Part shown: in pieces, positions 25,945 through 36,651 of the stretch | How positions within the stretch are numbered: the stretch's first letter is position 1 | How the letters are laid out: each line of letters opens with the position of its first letter | Origin: Daucus carota subsp. sativus | Taxonomy: Eukaryota > Streptophyta > Magnoliopsida > Apiales > Apiaceae | Assembly (NCBI RefSeq): GCF_001625215.2 | Contig: NC_030389.2 | Location: 1,524,930 to 1,588,929, forward strand | Direction: 5' to 3' | DNA length: 64,000 bases | Position numbers and translations under genes: made by a program | The notes under the pieces: model-generated | Told to the model about the DNA's origin: nothing | The model's database searches: none | Seen by the model: only the letters and a program-made list of their open reading frames with translations

Positions 25945-26475
25945 TGTGGGTGTTTGGCAACTTAGGGGCCGTTTGGCTAAGCTTAAAAAAAGTGATTCTG
26001 TGCTTAAAGTGAAGAAGTGGATTAGAAGTGAGAAGTAAAAAAGTTAATAAAGTGTTTGGAAAAGAAGCAGAAGCTGTGAGGGAGAAGTTAGCATTCTCAG
26101 CTTCTTAAAAGTGCTTCTGCTTATTTACACAAACGGGTCAAAAGAAGCAGAAGCCAGAAGCAGCTTCTGCTTCTGAAAACCAAACACCCCCTTAGCTTCT
26201 CAACTTTTTTACTAAAGAAATGCTGTCAGGCTTTTTGTATGCATGTCTGGCAAATAAATTTAAGCACTTCTGAGGGGTATTAAAAGCGCAGAAAAAAAAA
26301 GTTGTGCATCCTCACTTTTTATGATCAACCATATATATACATACTTAAATAACTTATAAGCCATTGTATCAAAACATTTTTAACAACTTATAAATCCAAA
26401 TCAACTTCTCACTTATAATCCACTTCTTTACTTTAAGCAATAAGTCACTTTTTTTAAGCTTAGCCATACAGCCCT
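25945..26475. mobile_element. Outer Tourist-like MITE containing a nested element
   Basis: Left end GGGTGTTTGGCAACT and right end AGCTTAGCCATACAGCCC are inverted relatives of the GTTTGGC-type Tourist termini. The interior is interrupted by the complete element at 25965-26191. The outer target duplication is not clear, so ends are approximate. Confidence 0.55.
25965..26191. mobile_element. Tourist-like (PIF/Harbinger) MITE with TTA duplication
   Basis: The element begins GGGGCCGTTTGGCTAAGC and ends AACCAAACACCCCC, an inverted pair. It is flanked on each side by TTA, the PIF/Harbinger target duplication. Length is 227 bp. The interior is rich in AGAAGCAGAAGC-type palindromic motifs. Confidence 0.8.
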
Positions 26476-26572
26476 TTGATGACAAGCAATGTGTAATAAA
26501 CGATAATCGAGTAAAACTAGCCATTGTTCTGTTGTCAGCTAAATGTTAGTGATGCTGTGGTTAGCGTTTGAG

Positions 26573-28997
26573 TTATACAAATATTACCTCAAATTTTGCG
26601 CAAGGATTTTCCTCAATGTGAATCTTTAATTCATCATCCCCTTTGAAACTGAATGTATATAGGGCTTCTCGCTGTGTCAAACCAAGAGGATAGACCCGAT
26701 ACAGTTTGAGCTCATCAGTTCCTCTTAGGATTTTCGGTCTTTCCTCCTTCCAAACAGGAACATGTTTTAAAGACTTGAACTTCAACAGCACTGCAGATTC
26801 TAAGGCCTTGAGGGTCAAATTTCCAGATCTGAAAGAAGATACATGTGAGAGATTTCTTTAAAATTAAGAATGTTGAAGGGTTCAACTTTGTTCATTTTTT
26901 AGTTCATGTAGCATTACGAGTGTTCCTTCTATAACTTGCTGGAAAAAAAAAATCAGAGTTACGGGTTATTATATGTTTATGGAGCTTGTAGGCTGGTAAA
27001 CACTAAACCAAATTGAATCGTATCCTGGCTCAAGTAGGCAAATTTTACCTTTACTCCAAAGACTCTAGAGAATTTGTTTCCTGTAGACTCCGGCTTGGAC
27101 AACACTCACAAACCTTCACAGTCCATTCATTGAATCAAGCTCTTCACTTTGGTTGTAAGCAAAATATCAACTATGGACATATTATGCATTTATCAAAAAA
27201 ATTACACACGCGCACACATACATACATTTGATTTCTATAAATAATTCTACTCATCAACCAGCACGTAATTGACAGGGTGCATAACAATGTGCAGATATAA
27301 TAATAATATAGATTGGTGTATCAAACAAGTTAAGCAAAAATATGATTACCTAATGAAAATTGACTCCATCTCGAACCTCCCTCTTTCTCGTACATATACA
27401 TGATATACAGTTTCTAAGCCTCGGGTACACTTGCAAGGGCGTTCCGTCAAGTTCAGATTATTTTCCTCTTCCTCACGCATCATTGTTGCAATGTGAATGC
27501 ACAAGCGGCATGATGAGTGAACTGCTGCCATATCTAAAAGAGCCTTAAAAGAATCAGAAGGTCCCTCAAATTTCCACCTAAATAATGTAGACGCCCAAAT
27601 TTTTGATAGTAAGACGTAGTTGAGGATGAAATGTGCCCAGAACATTTAAAGTAAAAAATAAAGAACAATTAATCAGATATTATCTGACTTACCGAAGTGA
27701 CTGGTTGTATGCATCAGGGTTGTCCGCTAGGTATTTCATGGTCTTGGCAACTGGTTCGACGTGTTTAACCTCTTTGATATGTAAAACTGAACCAGGCAAA
27801 GGCGCAAAGTCTTGGATATTTGGAGCACCAACAACTACGGGAATAGCTCCTACAAAATCAACAAACTTTACAATAACAGCAAACATCATTACCTCTCGGT
27901 CTTGGCCATTAAAACCCAAAAGAAGTGCTAGATTATCGACAGTAACTACAATCACAAGTCTAATATGTACAGGGTATATGGCTGTTTATACTCTTAAGTA
28001 TGCCAAATGGCAGATGATAAAATATAAGTCTGTGCTTTCTAGAATTATCAGCCACCCAACAATTACAAAGTATCCCATGATTTTGCATAATTCCATAAAT
28101 ACTACTCCCTCCGTCCCAGTCAATAGTATACATTGGGGGACGGGGGCGCGGCACGGACTTTAATGCTTCAATATAGTATAGTTCTGTAAATTATTTTTAA
28201 AATTTTCTTTTTCTGTATAAAAGTATAACATTTATACTTTTATACAAAAAAAGAAAATCTTAAAAATAAGTTGTAGAACTATGTTTTATAAGTGCCTTAA
28301 AAAGCGTGTCGAGCAGTGAAAAAGAAACGTATACAATTGACTGGGACAGAGGGAGTACACTAATAAATGTGAGGGTAAATCCAACAAACAGGAATATTGC
28401 AACCATGGAGGATTGCGAATAATATTTGTTAGTACTGAATACAAGAAGTGGCTTCCACAGGCAAGAGAAAGCAAGCAACCAAAACATGAATATATAAACT
28501 ATATGTTGCTGAAGGAAAGAGATCTATATTGCCTCCATTAACAGATATTGCTGCCAAAAAGCCAAATTGTGATAGTGATACAAAAGTAAGTATATACCAG
28601 CAACAAGAGACTGAAAGTATTTTTCAGTAACATAATCTTCTTCGTTGGAATTCTCAAACGCCAAGCTAAATTTGTAGCGCTTCAGAGTATCCACTTTGTT
28701 CACTGCAAAGGCAAACTACAATATATAAATACAAATTGGATGCCTGTTCAACAGATGATGCTAAAGTTAAATTTATATTATGAGTAGATTAAAATTAACT
28801 TTGTGAAGACGGCTTTAGTAAAATCATGGAAAAGAAAACAATCCCACAACTAGCTGGAGCACTTGACAAAAGTTCACACACTTATACATGTAAGACCGAC
28901 AATCCCTTCTAATATAACGCATTAATAGATTACAATATAAAGAGATGATATATAAAAGACAAAGAGACTTATCTGCAAGACTGATAGAGAAATTATG

Positions 28998-29032
<35 letters not shown>

Positions 29033-31764
29033 CTTATGTAAATATTAGATAGTGATGACTCCCAGACAAAATTTAGACCAGAAGTGCAGTCACCAGATAT
29101 AACAGTATAAATCCCTAGTCCCATGGCATACGAAAGGATCTTACCATCCTTACACAAAGGTAGTAGAAACCATAGCCTATAATAGGGCACATGAATATGA
29201 CCCAACAAAATACCATAAGAACAGATATTCCCAAACTCAGACTTAAAAACATAACGCCTTCCAGGTAACACAAATTAAAGATTACCAAGTTTCACAAAAT
29301 TGTGGCAGAACTTAACAATCATTAAAAATGAAGAGTACCCTTGCAACACATGCCTTGCCAGGGTTTGGGCATCAATTAAGTAGAGCTCCAAAATTCTCAC
29401 CGTCTCCGTCACGGGTTCGGTAACATGCACCATAAGAATCAACTGTAATGTTTGCCGCCTTAAGACCTTCAAGAGCTTGCAAGCGTAAGTTGTGAGCAAC
29501 ACAATTAGAGATGAAAGCAGCAGCCAGAGCATTCTCGGTCTTAGGTTGCAAAGGAGCCATAATGTCATACTCAGCCCAAGAAAAATATCCAGCAGGAATA
29601 TCTGACGAGAGACTAGTTGTCATAATATAGGCATATCCCCTCCTGGTAATGAAAAAGATTATTAGTTCATTTGACTTCTGGCCAAGGATATTAATATAAA
29701 AATGATTGTCAAAGCTAACGCCTTTGCCACAAGTACGAGATTAAAAACTTTCACCTAAAAAGTCCAAGTCATTGCATACAAATTCGAGTCTCAAACGGTA
29801 AAAGAGACCTGAAGCATAGAGACAAACTCCGTCCGAGAAGGAACTGAACAAAGCAATATACTTAATATAATTCAGAAAGTTTAAGTAACTCCTATAAGTG
29901 ACAAATCTAGAGGAACTTGTATTATTAGACTCGGTAAATACATGCAAAATTGAAGGGAAAAAGCAGCAACGATATTGAGCAAGGGACGTTCAGATTAAAG
30001 CTTGATAGTTTATATGAAAAAAGTATATATCTTGGGGTAAAATAAAAGATATTTTCCTCTAGATCAATTTTATACCGCATTCATATTTAACTTCCATAGT
30101 TGGACCGCTGAAAGTTTTAGCACCAAGTATATGTTCAAGGGAATTATATGAGATTGAGTCGGCAGTTCTAATGTGGAAGTAAAAGCACCTATCAGTGCCT
30201 TCTCATAATTCTTATTGAAATCAACTTTCCTTTCAAATTTTGTTCTAGTAATACAAAGATTCGAGGTGGGTTTGAAAAGAATATACTCCAGCCACGGAAA
30301 ATGAAGATATGATTTCAACACTAGGAGATACGTCGAATCCATATCTCCAAAATTAAGACATACAAAGAGTCTTTTCGAAATGTGCTTACCCACCGTCTTG
30401 CGTAATCGATATTGTTCTCCGGATAGTAACTAACTGGCTCCATTGATCGAAGTACAAAGGGTCCCTTATCTGTTTTTGCAGCTCCAAACGTAGCGTCAGC
30501 CTTCTTGTCACGAATAAATCCAAGTTTACATCCCACCGCACAAGATTTCATGTCCTAAACAGATGCGAACAAGAGAAAGTTTAGAACACCATGCACTTCA
30601 AGACACATAAAAAACACATAGTTCACATGAACAAATTTTATTTTTGCCACAGCTCAAAATTGTTTAGACATATCTGTGCTTGGCATAAAAAAGTGGTAAG
30701 ATCTTTAAATAACTGTTAAGCAATAAGATTATTTACTTAATTGTAGCAGTAAATTTCTTAGAAGACCAAGGAGTAGCAACTCCCATCTTATCTGTAACAA
30801 AACTTGGCTAATTCCTGAGATTTGGTCCTTCGATATGCAAAACCAGAGATAGACAGAAAAACATGTAATCAGCATACATACACTGAGATACAGTAACTAC
30901 TTATAAGACTGCTATAAACTACCTAGGTTTTTTAAAGGCTGTCTAGTAAGCCTGATTGACTATAAACGATGAGTTTGGCATCAAAGAAGCAGTTTACCAG
31001 CAACCACAAACAACTGTACCAGTTCATCCGCCTGAGCAAATTTTGAGCATTAAGGACAACAATCGGCACATGCACACATGTTATACATTCTCAAATTTCA
31101 ATCCAAAACTGCAAGTAATTAGGACAGGTACATGCCCTACAAACACAAGCATGTACATACTACAAACACAATAAGTGCTTCCCTATCTCGGTTCATTGCG
31201 GTACTAGCCGAGCACTTTTACCTACCAATTTACCAATCTCTAAACTTCAATACAGAATAAGAATAAAAATCCAAAATAAACATCAACAACCCACAATCTC
31301 TATCCAAGTTATCAACTTTACAATCAAACCAAGCTAAAAAACCACAAAAACAAACAATGCACAACCAAAATTTGACAAAACCGGGTCATGGGTCGAACCT
31401 CATTCGACCCGGAAACATAAACGGGTTCTTTTTCAAAATCCCTAGAATAAGCCACAAAATCATGTTTCTCCAACCATTCCTCACATTCATCAGGCACTGA
31501 GTACTCCTCAATGCCACCGACCTGACCCGACCCGACTCGATTATCATCATCATCAAAACCATAGCTCATTAAAGACCAAGGCAATGTACTAAACTGATAT
31601 AACGAGCCAGCCCATGAATTAACCAAAGAGTTCTTGTGAGCAACGTTGACTCGACCCAGAAACATAATCTCTGCAATCACCACAACAAGAACACATAAAG
31701 GCATTAAATTTGAGCATTTTCTCCTCATTTTTTGGTGGGTATTTTCTGGTTGAGGCGGGCTCAT
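26573..31764 (-). CDS. Core alpha-1,3-fucosyltransferase (FucTA/FUT11 type)
   Basis: Golgi type II membrane glycosyltransferase of family GT10, which adds alpha-1,3-fucose to the Asn-linked GlcNAc of plant complex N-glycans. Exons on the minus strand: 31764-31399, 30554-30394, 29642-29401, 28702-28598, 27849-27693, 27577-27350, 26828-26573. They total 1515 nt (504 aa; FUT11 is about 501). A hydrophobic anchor follows a short cytoplasmic tail ([17 protein letters not shown], about 21-37). The catalytic part shows [80 protein letters not shown] and [14 protein letters not shown]. It continues with [28 protein letters not shown] and C-terminal [11 protein letters not shown]. The donor-binding [12 protein letters not shown] motif is intact. 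Exon 1 and the upstream region were copied to 40.8-42.0 kb. Distinguishing FUT11 from FUT12 is not possible from this alone. Confidence 0.95.
28105..28355. mobile_element. Stowaway MITE in fucosyltransferase intron 4
   Basis: Termini CTCCCTCCGTCCCAGTCAAT and ATTGACTGGGACAGAGGGAG are near-perfect inverted repeats flanked by TA. The centre is a palindromic AT-rich stem built on AAAAGTATAA/TTATACTTTT. Length is 251 bp. Confidence 0.92.
29001..29028. repeat. (TC)n microsatellite
   Basis: A CT dinucleotide tract in intron 3 of the fucosyltransferase gene. Confidence 0.9.
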
Positions 31765-32128
31765 TGTTAAATGTAGAAAGTTTGAATCTTTCTTCTTTTA
31801 TATGTGTAAAGGTTGAATCTTTATTGTTTTGATTGTTTAAAGGATGAATCTTTATTGTTTTTCTCAAGAGGGGTTGTTTAATTTTCATTGAATTTTGTTG
31901 GGTGTGTTATGTTTAGCGGAGATGAAAGTGGGGGGAAAGTAAAAGAGGAGAGTTCGGGAGTGTGTGGAGCAATGACAAGTGCTTTTTGTTGGTTCTTGTG
32001 AACCATTTGAATGTTGGTTCTAACATGGGAGTTAAATGTGAGAGTAAACAGGGTGCTGACAAGTGGATGAGTGTGTACAGCATCTAGAAGAGTATATAAA
32101 TATAGGATAGCATCTAGGATAGTTTAAG
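31765..32128 (-). promoter_or_regulatory. Leader and promoter region of the fucosyltransferase gene
   Basis: Immediately upstream of the start codon, GGTTGAATCTTTATTGTTTT-type units are repeated. This is followed by the sequence that was duplicated, together with exon 1, to 41449-41993. Functional promoter elements were not assigned. Confidence 0.5.
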
Positions 32129-32730
32129 TAGGGATGGGCGCGGGGTACTTCGGGGGCGGGGAGTGTTATTCCCCGAACGGGGATTATTTTTCTCACCGAT
32201 CTCCGCCCCGAACGGGGAACAGGGATCTCGCGGGGATTCGAGGAATTTTATTTTTTAATATAAACATAATAATTTTATAATATATGTTATACTTTTTAAT
32301 CAAAAAAACAAACTACTAACTCCTAATATACTACTAATATTATCAAATATTTTCAACATCAAATCATATTAAAATTGATTTATAATATAAATAAACGACA
32401 ATTTATAATTATAAAATATATTATATTATAATATATTAATAATCAATCAATAAAAATAAAGATTTTTTTATTATATTATAAATGTTATCTATTTTTAATA
32501 ATATATTTAGTATAATATATATAAATATATTATTATTTATTTATATATATAATCGGGGTCGGGGATCGGGGTCGGGAGACGCAAATCCCCGACCCCGTCC
32601 CGATTCCCGATTTTTTTTTAAAACTTCCCCCGATCCTCGTCCCGACCCCGAAAAATTCCCCGAATCCCCGACCCGAACGGGGCGGGGATCGGGTCAGGAC
32701 CGAGCGGGGCGGGGTGAATGCTCATACCTA
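32129..32730. mobile_element. Non-autonomous hAT-like element with GC-rich ends
   Basis: The element starts TAGGGATGGGC and ends GCTCATACCTA. In reverse complement the end is TAGGTATGAGC, matching the left terminus at 9 of 11 positions and the TAGGGATG style of Ac-like hAT termini. Flanking 8-mers AGTTTAAG (32121-32128) and AGTTCAAG (32731-32738) differ at one base and look like an 8-bp hAT target duplication. Subterminal regions are degenerate GGGGATCGGGG-type repeats; the centre is very AT-rich. No transposase is encoded. Confidence 0.75.
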
Positions 32731-33369
<639 letters not shown>

Positions 33370-33552
33370 TTGGAGAAAATTAGGCTCCAAATGTCCGAAG
33401 AAATGAATAATAAATACACATCTTTATGTCCGATGACATTAACATGCTAACACATGGACGGATAGGAAGGGCTCACGACTTGAGCACCTTCTACCAAAAA
33501 AATATAAAATTAATAGTAAAATTAAAAAATAAATTATATGTATAAAAGCACC
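33370..33552 (+). repeat. 5' flank of PPR unit 1, homologous to units 2 and 3
   Basis: The text around ACACATCTTTATGTCCGATG, ACATTAACATGCTAACACAT and GGATAGGAAGGGCTC recurs upstream of PPR gene 2 (about 42880-43020) and PPR gene 3 (about 60020-60165). It marks the 5' side of a duplicated unit. The alignment is broken at 33552 by the next element. Confidence 0.75.
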
Positions 33553-34178
33553 GAAGAAAGTTATATGGAGACCATATTATTTGGAGACTACAGAGACCTA
33601 ATCATGGCCATCCAATCATTAAACATCCAAAGACTGCATATATTTGTCCTGCACATTCGTTTTCTCTCTCTATCATGTCCTGCACTTCTAAAGCGGTGAA
33701 CAACAAGCAGTATTTCTAAATCCTGCAGAACATAAAATGATAATTTCATAATATTGGCATTCAGTCACCGAAATCCTAACAAATAAAAATAATAATTGCA
33801 TACAAAACAAAGATGTAGTTGGACATTGCTATGATTGGCACTGAACTCATCGTCATTGTCCTGCAACCAATTGAATTTGTTGCAAGACAAAATAACACTT
33901 AGATATATCACAAATATGCAGGACAAATTATTAATATTACATTACTAGAAATGCAGGACAAGAATAGTGTAAATTATAAAGATAGTTTTGAATTAAAACT
34001 AAAACTCATGCTGATGATCTTGCAGTAACTGAAGCCATAATATCTCAAGAATCTATTCTACAAACTACAATGTTCTGAAATTGTTGTTTATTAGAAATGC
34101 AGGACAAAAATATTACCAAAAATGTAAGACAAGTCTCTAAGAACTCTAAAATCTTGGGTCTCCATTGAACCCACCTCT
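33553..34178. mobile_element. Mutator-like MITE, 626 bp, 9-bp duplication
   Basis: The 9-mer AAAAGCACC stands at both edges (33544-33552 and 34179-34187). The paralogous sites at 43008-43016 and near 60150 have it once, followed directly by TTCTAAAT, which is the empty-site structure. Ends GAAGAAAGTTATATGGAGAC and GTCTCCATTGAACCCACCTC are imperfect inverted repeats sharing ATGGAGACC. The interior carries several inverted pairs of TGCAGGACA and TGTCCTGCA. No transposase is encoded. Confidence 0.85.
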
Positions 34179-34228
34179 AAAAGCACCTTCTAAATTCATT
34201 TGAGTCAAATTTGAAATGAGTGGCATAC

Positions 34229-34476
34229 TGTGGGTGTTTGGCCCCCCTTTTAAGCCGGACTTCTCGACTTATAAGTTAGAAGCACTTATTTCGTACCGTT
34301 TGTGTAAGAAGTCAAGAAACACTTAAAAAAAGTTAGGAATGCTAGCTTTTGTTCCAGGGCTTCTACTTATTTCCCAAACACTTTAATCACTTATAAGTCT
34401 TATATTGCTTCTAACTTCTACTCCACTTATTTATTTTAAGCAATAAGCACTTATTTTAAGCTCACCCAAACAGCCC
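34229..34476. mobile_element. Tourist-like MITE upstream of PPR gene 1
   Basis: Left end GTGGGTGTTTGGCCCC and right end TCACCCAAACAGCCCCAC are inverted relatives. The interior has AAGCACTTATTT and AGTGATTAT-like palindromic phrases shared with the 26-kb elements. The exact target duplication is unclear. Confidence 0.6.
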
Positions 34477-34532
34477 CACTATTTTTTTTAACACATTCGG
34501 TCTATCTCCGTGATATTTAACCCAGTAAAATG

Positions 34533-34676
34533 GAGCACGATTGGATAGCCCAGTGGTGGGTTTATCCTCTGTTGTCCCGGGACACCCGGGTTCGACTCTG
34601 GCTCACCCCGAGAATTGTTAGAACAGATACTAATTTGTAAGGCATATAAGCTTGCATTGTCAAAAAAAAAAAAAAA
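34533..34676 (+). mobile_element. tRNA-derived SINE with poly(A) tail and 11-bp duplication
   Basis: A 144-bp element with a pol III A box TAGCCCAGTGG, a B box GGTTCGACTCT and a terminal A tract of about 15. It is flanked by exact direct repeats CCAGTAAAATG (34522-34532 and 34677-34687). These features define a short interspersed element inserted by a LINE machinery. It lies 130 bp upstream of the start codon of PPR gene 1. Confidence 0.92.
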
Positions 34677-34803
34677 CCAGTAAAATGACACAAACATCAT
34701 TTACATTGTTACAAGTTCAAAACTACTCAAACGGTCTAATTACATTCACCACCTACTAATTTCTTAACATCCCAGCACATTGGAGCTCAATGAGGTTTCA
34801 GCA

Positions 34804-36651
34804 ATGGCTGCCAAGAGAGGAGCTCTTCTCACAATGACTTTTTTGAGATTAACGCCTCTAATTTTAAGCCCTTATTCTCCGTTATCATCTCTTTTTCATT
34901 CTCATTTTCTTCCTTTCTCTACTAAACCTAACCCTAATTCACAATTCAAAGCCCCCTTTATTCCTTCTACATCCACCACTCATCCCGAACTTAAACAATT
35001 ACTCTATCATAAGTCTAAAGAAGGTTTCGATAAACTCGACGATGCTCTGCAAGTGTTTGATAAAATGCTCCTTCTGAAATCTGGGCTTCTTGTTCTGCAA
35101 TTTAACCAACTGTTAACTGCCCTTGTTCGGATGAAAAAATACTCTGTAGCTGTCTCCATGTTTAGAGAATTGCGCGTTTTAAGCATTCCTGTTGACATTG
35201 TTACTTTTAATACTGCCATCCATTCCTGTTGTCACTTGAATACACTTGATTATGCCTTTTCGTTGCTTGCTGGAATCATCAAGAGTGGTTGGGTGCCCGA
35301 TGTCTTTACCTACAACACTCTCATCAAGGGCCTTCTGTCTCAAGACAGGCCTTTGGAGGCTGGGGATTTGTTTAAGAAGCTTATCATATTTCAAGAAATT
35401 CAGCCTGATGTAGTTATGTATAACACCATCATTGATGGTCTCTGCAAAACTTCAAATACTTCCATGGCTGTCAAGTTATTAAGAAACATGGAGGAGATAG
35501 GTTGTAAACCAGATATAGTAACTTATACCTCCATTATTGATTCTTTGTGCAAAGAAAGACGAGTAGATCGTGCATTGGATCTTGTGTCTAAAATGAACGA
35601 CAAAGGCATATCACCTAATGTTATAACCTATAACAGATTAATTCAAGGTCTTTGCAGCTCCGGCCGATGGGAGGACGTTGGGCGGTTGTTAACTGAGATG
35701 GGTGTTAGGCAGATCTCTCCTGATCTGCACACCTATAATATATTGGCTAATGCATACTGCAAAGAAGGGAGGACAACAGATGCAGAAGATGTGATTGAAA
35801 TTATGATCCAGAAAGGTGTGCCTCCTGATTCAATCACATACAATGAACTGATGTATGGTTATTGTTTAACGGGCAAAATGTACAGGGCACTAGAGGTGCT
35901 GAATACCATGAGGAGTAATGGGATAGCGCCAAATTGTTATAGCTATACCATTATGATAAATGGCTATTGTAAGAGGCAGGAACTAGACAAAGCCATCAGT
36001 CTCCTCAGACAAATGTCTGCTGAAGGTCTGAAACCTGTAGTTGAAACCTACAATACACTGATGCATGGCCTCTTTCAGATGGGCAGACATAATGAGGTGG
36101 TCAACCTTTTCCATGAAATGCAAAAAGAAGGTAATAAACCAGATATCATAACATGTCAAATTTTATTGGATGGCCTTTGCAAGAACCGATACATGGATGA
36201 AGCAATTTCCTTCTTTCGAGTGATGGAAGGTACAGGTATAGTTTATGATATTAAAATACATAATATCCTCATTGATGGTCTCTGCAAGAACAGAAAACTT
36301 GATGAGGCCAGAAATATTTTTGATAAGCTTGCTTTGAGAGGTTTGCAACCCGATGTCATAACACACAACATAATGATCAGAGGACTTTGTCAAGAAGGGT
36401 TGTTTGAGGAAGCAAAGGAATTACTTTCTAAAATGGAAACGAGCATTTGTTTGCCTAATGATGTGACTTATAATACGATCATTCGTGGAAGTCTTTTAAA
36501 TAAAAGATATGAAGAAGCAGCTGTACTGGTAGAGAACATGCGAGCTCGTAAATTCTCAGAAGATGCGTCTACCACATCCATGGTACTAGACCTATTATCT
36601 AAAGAACAGGACCCCTCCGTTCTTGCTTTCTGCAAATGGTTTTTGCAATAG
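34804..36651 (+). CDS. RFL-type P-class PPR protein 1
   Basis: Intronless, 615 aa. The start ATG at 34804 (MAAKRGALL) is shared with the two paralogs; the longer frame to 34780 begins at TTG. The N-terminus is Ser/Phe/Pro-rich (HSHFLPFSTKPN) and looks like an organellar, probably mitochondrial, presequence. From about residue 60 there are some 14-15 tandem 35-residue pentatricopeptide repeats of P class (e.g. VTYTSIIDSLCKERRVDRAL) and no E or DYW tail. P-class PPR proteins bind organellar RNA. This wording (GLCKxGxxxEA, tandem paralogs, no introns) fits the restorer-of-fertility-like subgroup. Residues 5/35 of 13 successive repeats read ND ND ND TN ND ND NN TV ND QD ND NN ND. It ends FCKWFLQ. 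A specific RNA target cannot be claimed. Confidence 0.93.
   Translation: MAAKRGALLTMTFLRLTPLILSPYSPLSSLFHSHFLPFSTKPNPNSQFKAPFIPSTSTTHPELKQLLYHKSKEGFDKLDDALQVFDKMLLLKSGLLVLQFNQLLTALVRMKKYSVAVSMFRELRVLSIPVDIVTFNTAIHSCCHLNTLDYAFSLLAGIIKSGWVPDVFTYNTLIKGLLSQDRPLEAGDLFKKLIIFQEIQPDVVMYNTIIDGLCKTSNTSMAVKLLRNMEEIGCKPDIVTYTSIIDSLCKERRVDRALDLVSKMNDKGISPNVITYNRLIQGLCSSGRWEDVGRLLTEMGVRQISPDLHTYNILANAYCKEGRTTDAEDVIEIMIQKGVPPDSITYNELMYGYCLTGKMYRALEVLNTMRSNGIAPNCYSYTIMINGYCKRQELDKAISLLRQMSAEGLKPVVETYNTLMHGLFQMGRHNEVVNLFHEMQKEGNKPDIITCQILLDGLCKNRYMDEAISFFRVMEGTGIVYDIKIHNILIDGLCKNRKLDEARNIFDKLALRGLQPDVITHNIMIRGLCQEGLFEEAKELLSKMETSICLPNDVTYNTIIRGSLLNKRYEEAAVLVENMRARKFSEDASTTSMVLDLLSKEQDPSVLAFCKWFLQ

Noticed and set aside
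34533..34620. Possible tRNA gene (A and B boxes present)
   Set aside because: It cannot fold into a full cloverleaf with acceptor stem as read, and has a poly(A) tail and target duplication, so it is a SINE.
34780..34803. Upstream extension of PPR gene 1 (and likewise 60668-60751 for gene 3, 24030-24161 for nitrite reductase)
   Set aside because: All three extended frames begin at TTG codons; the ATG used matches paralogs or the known family start.
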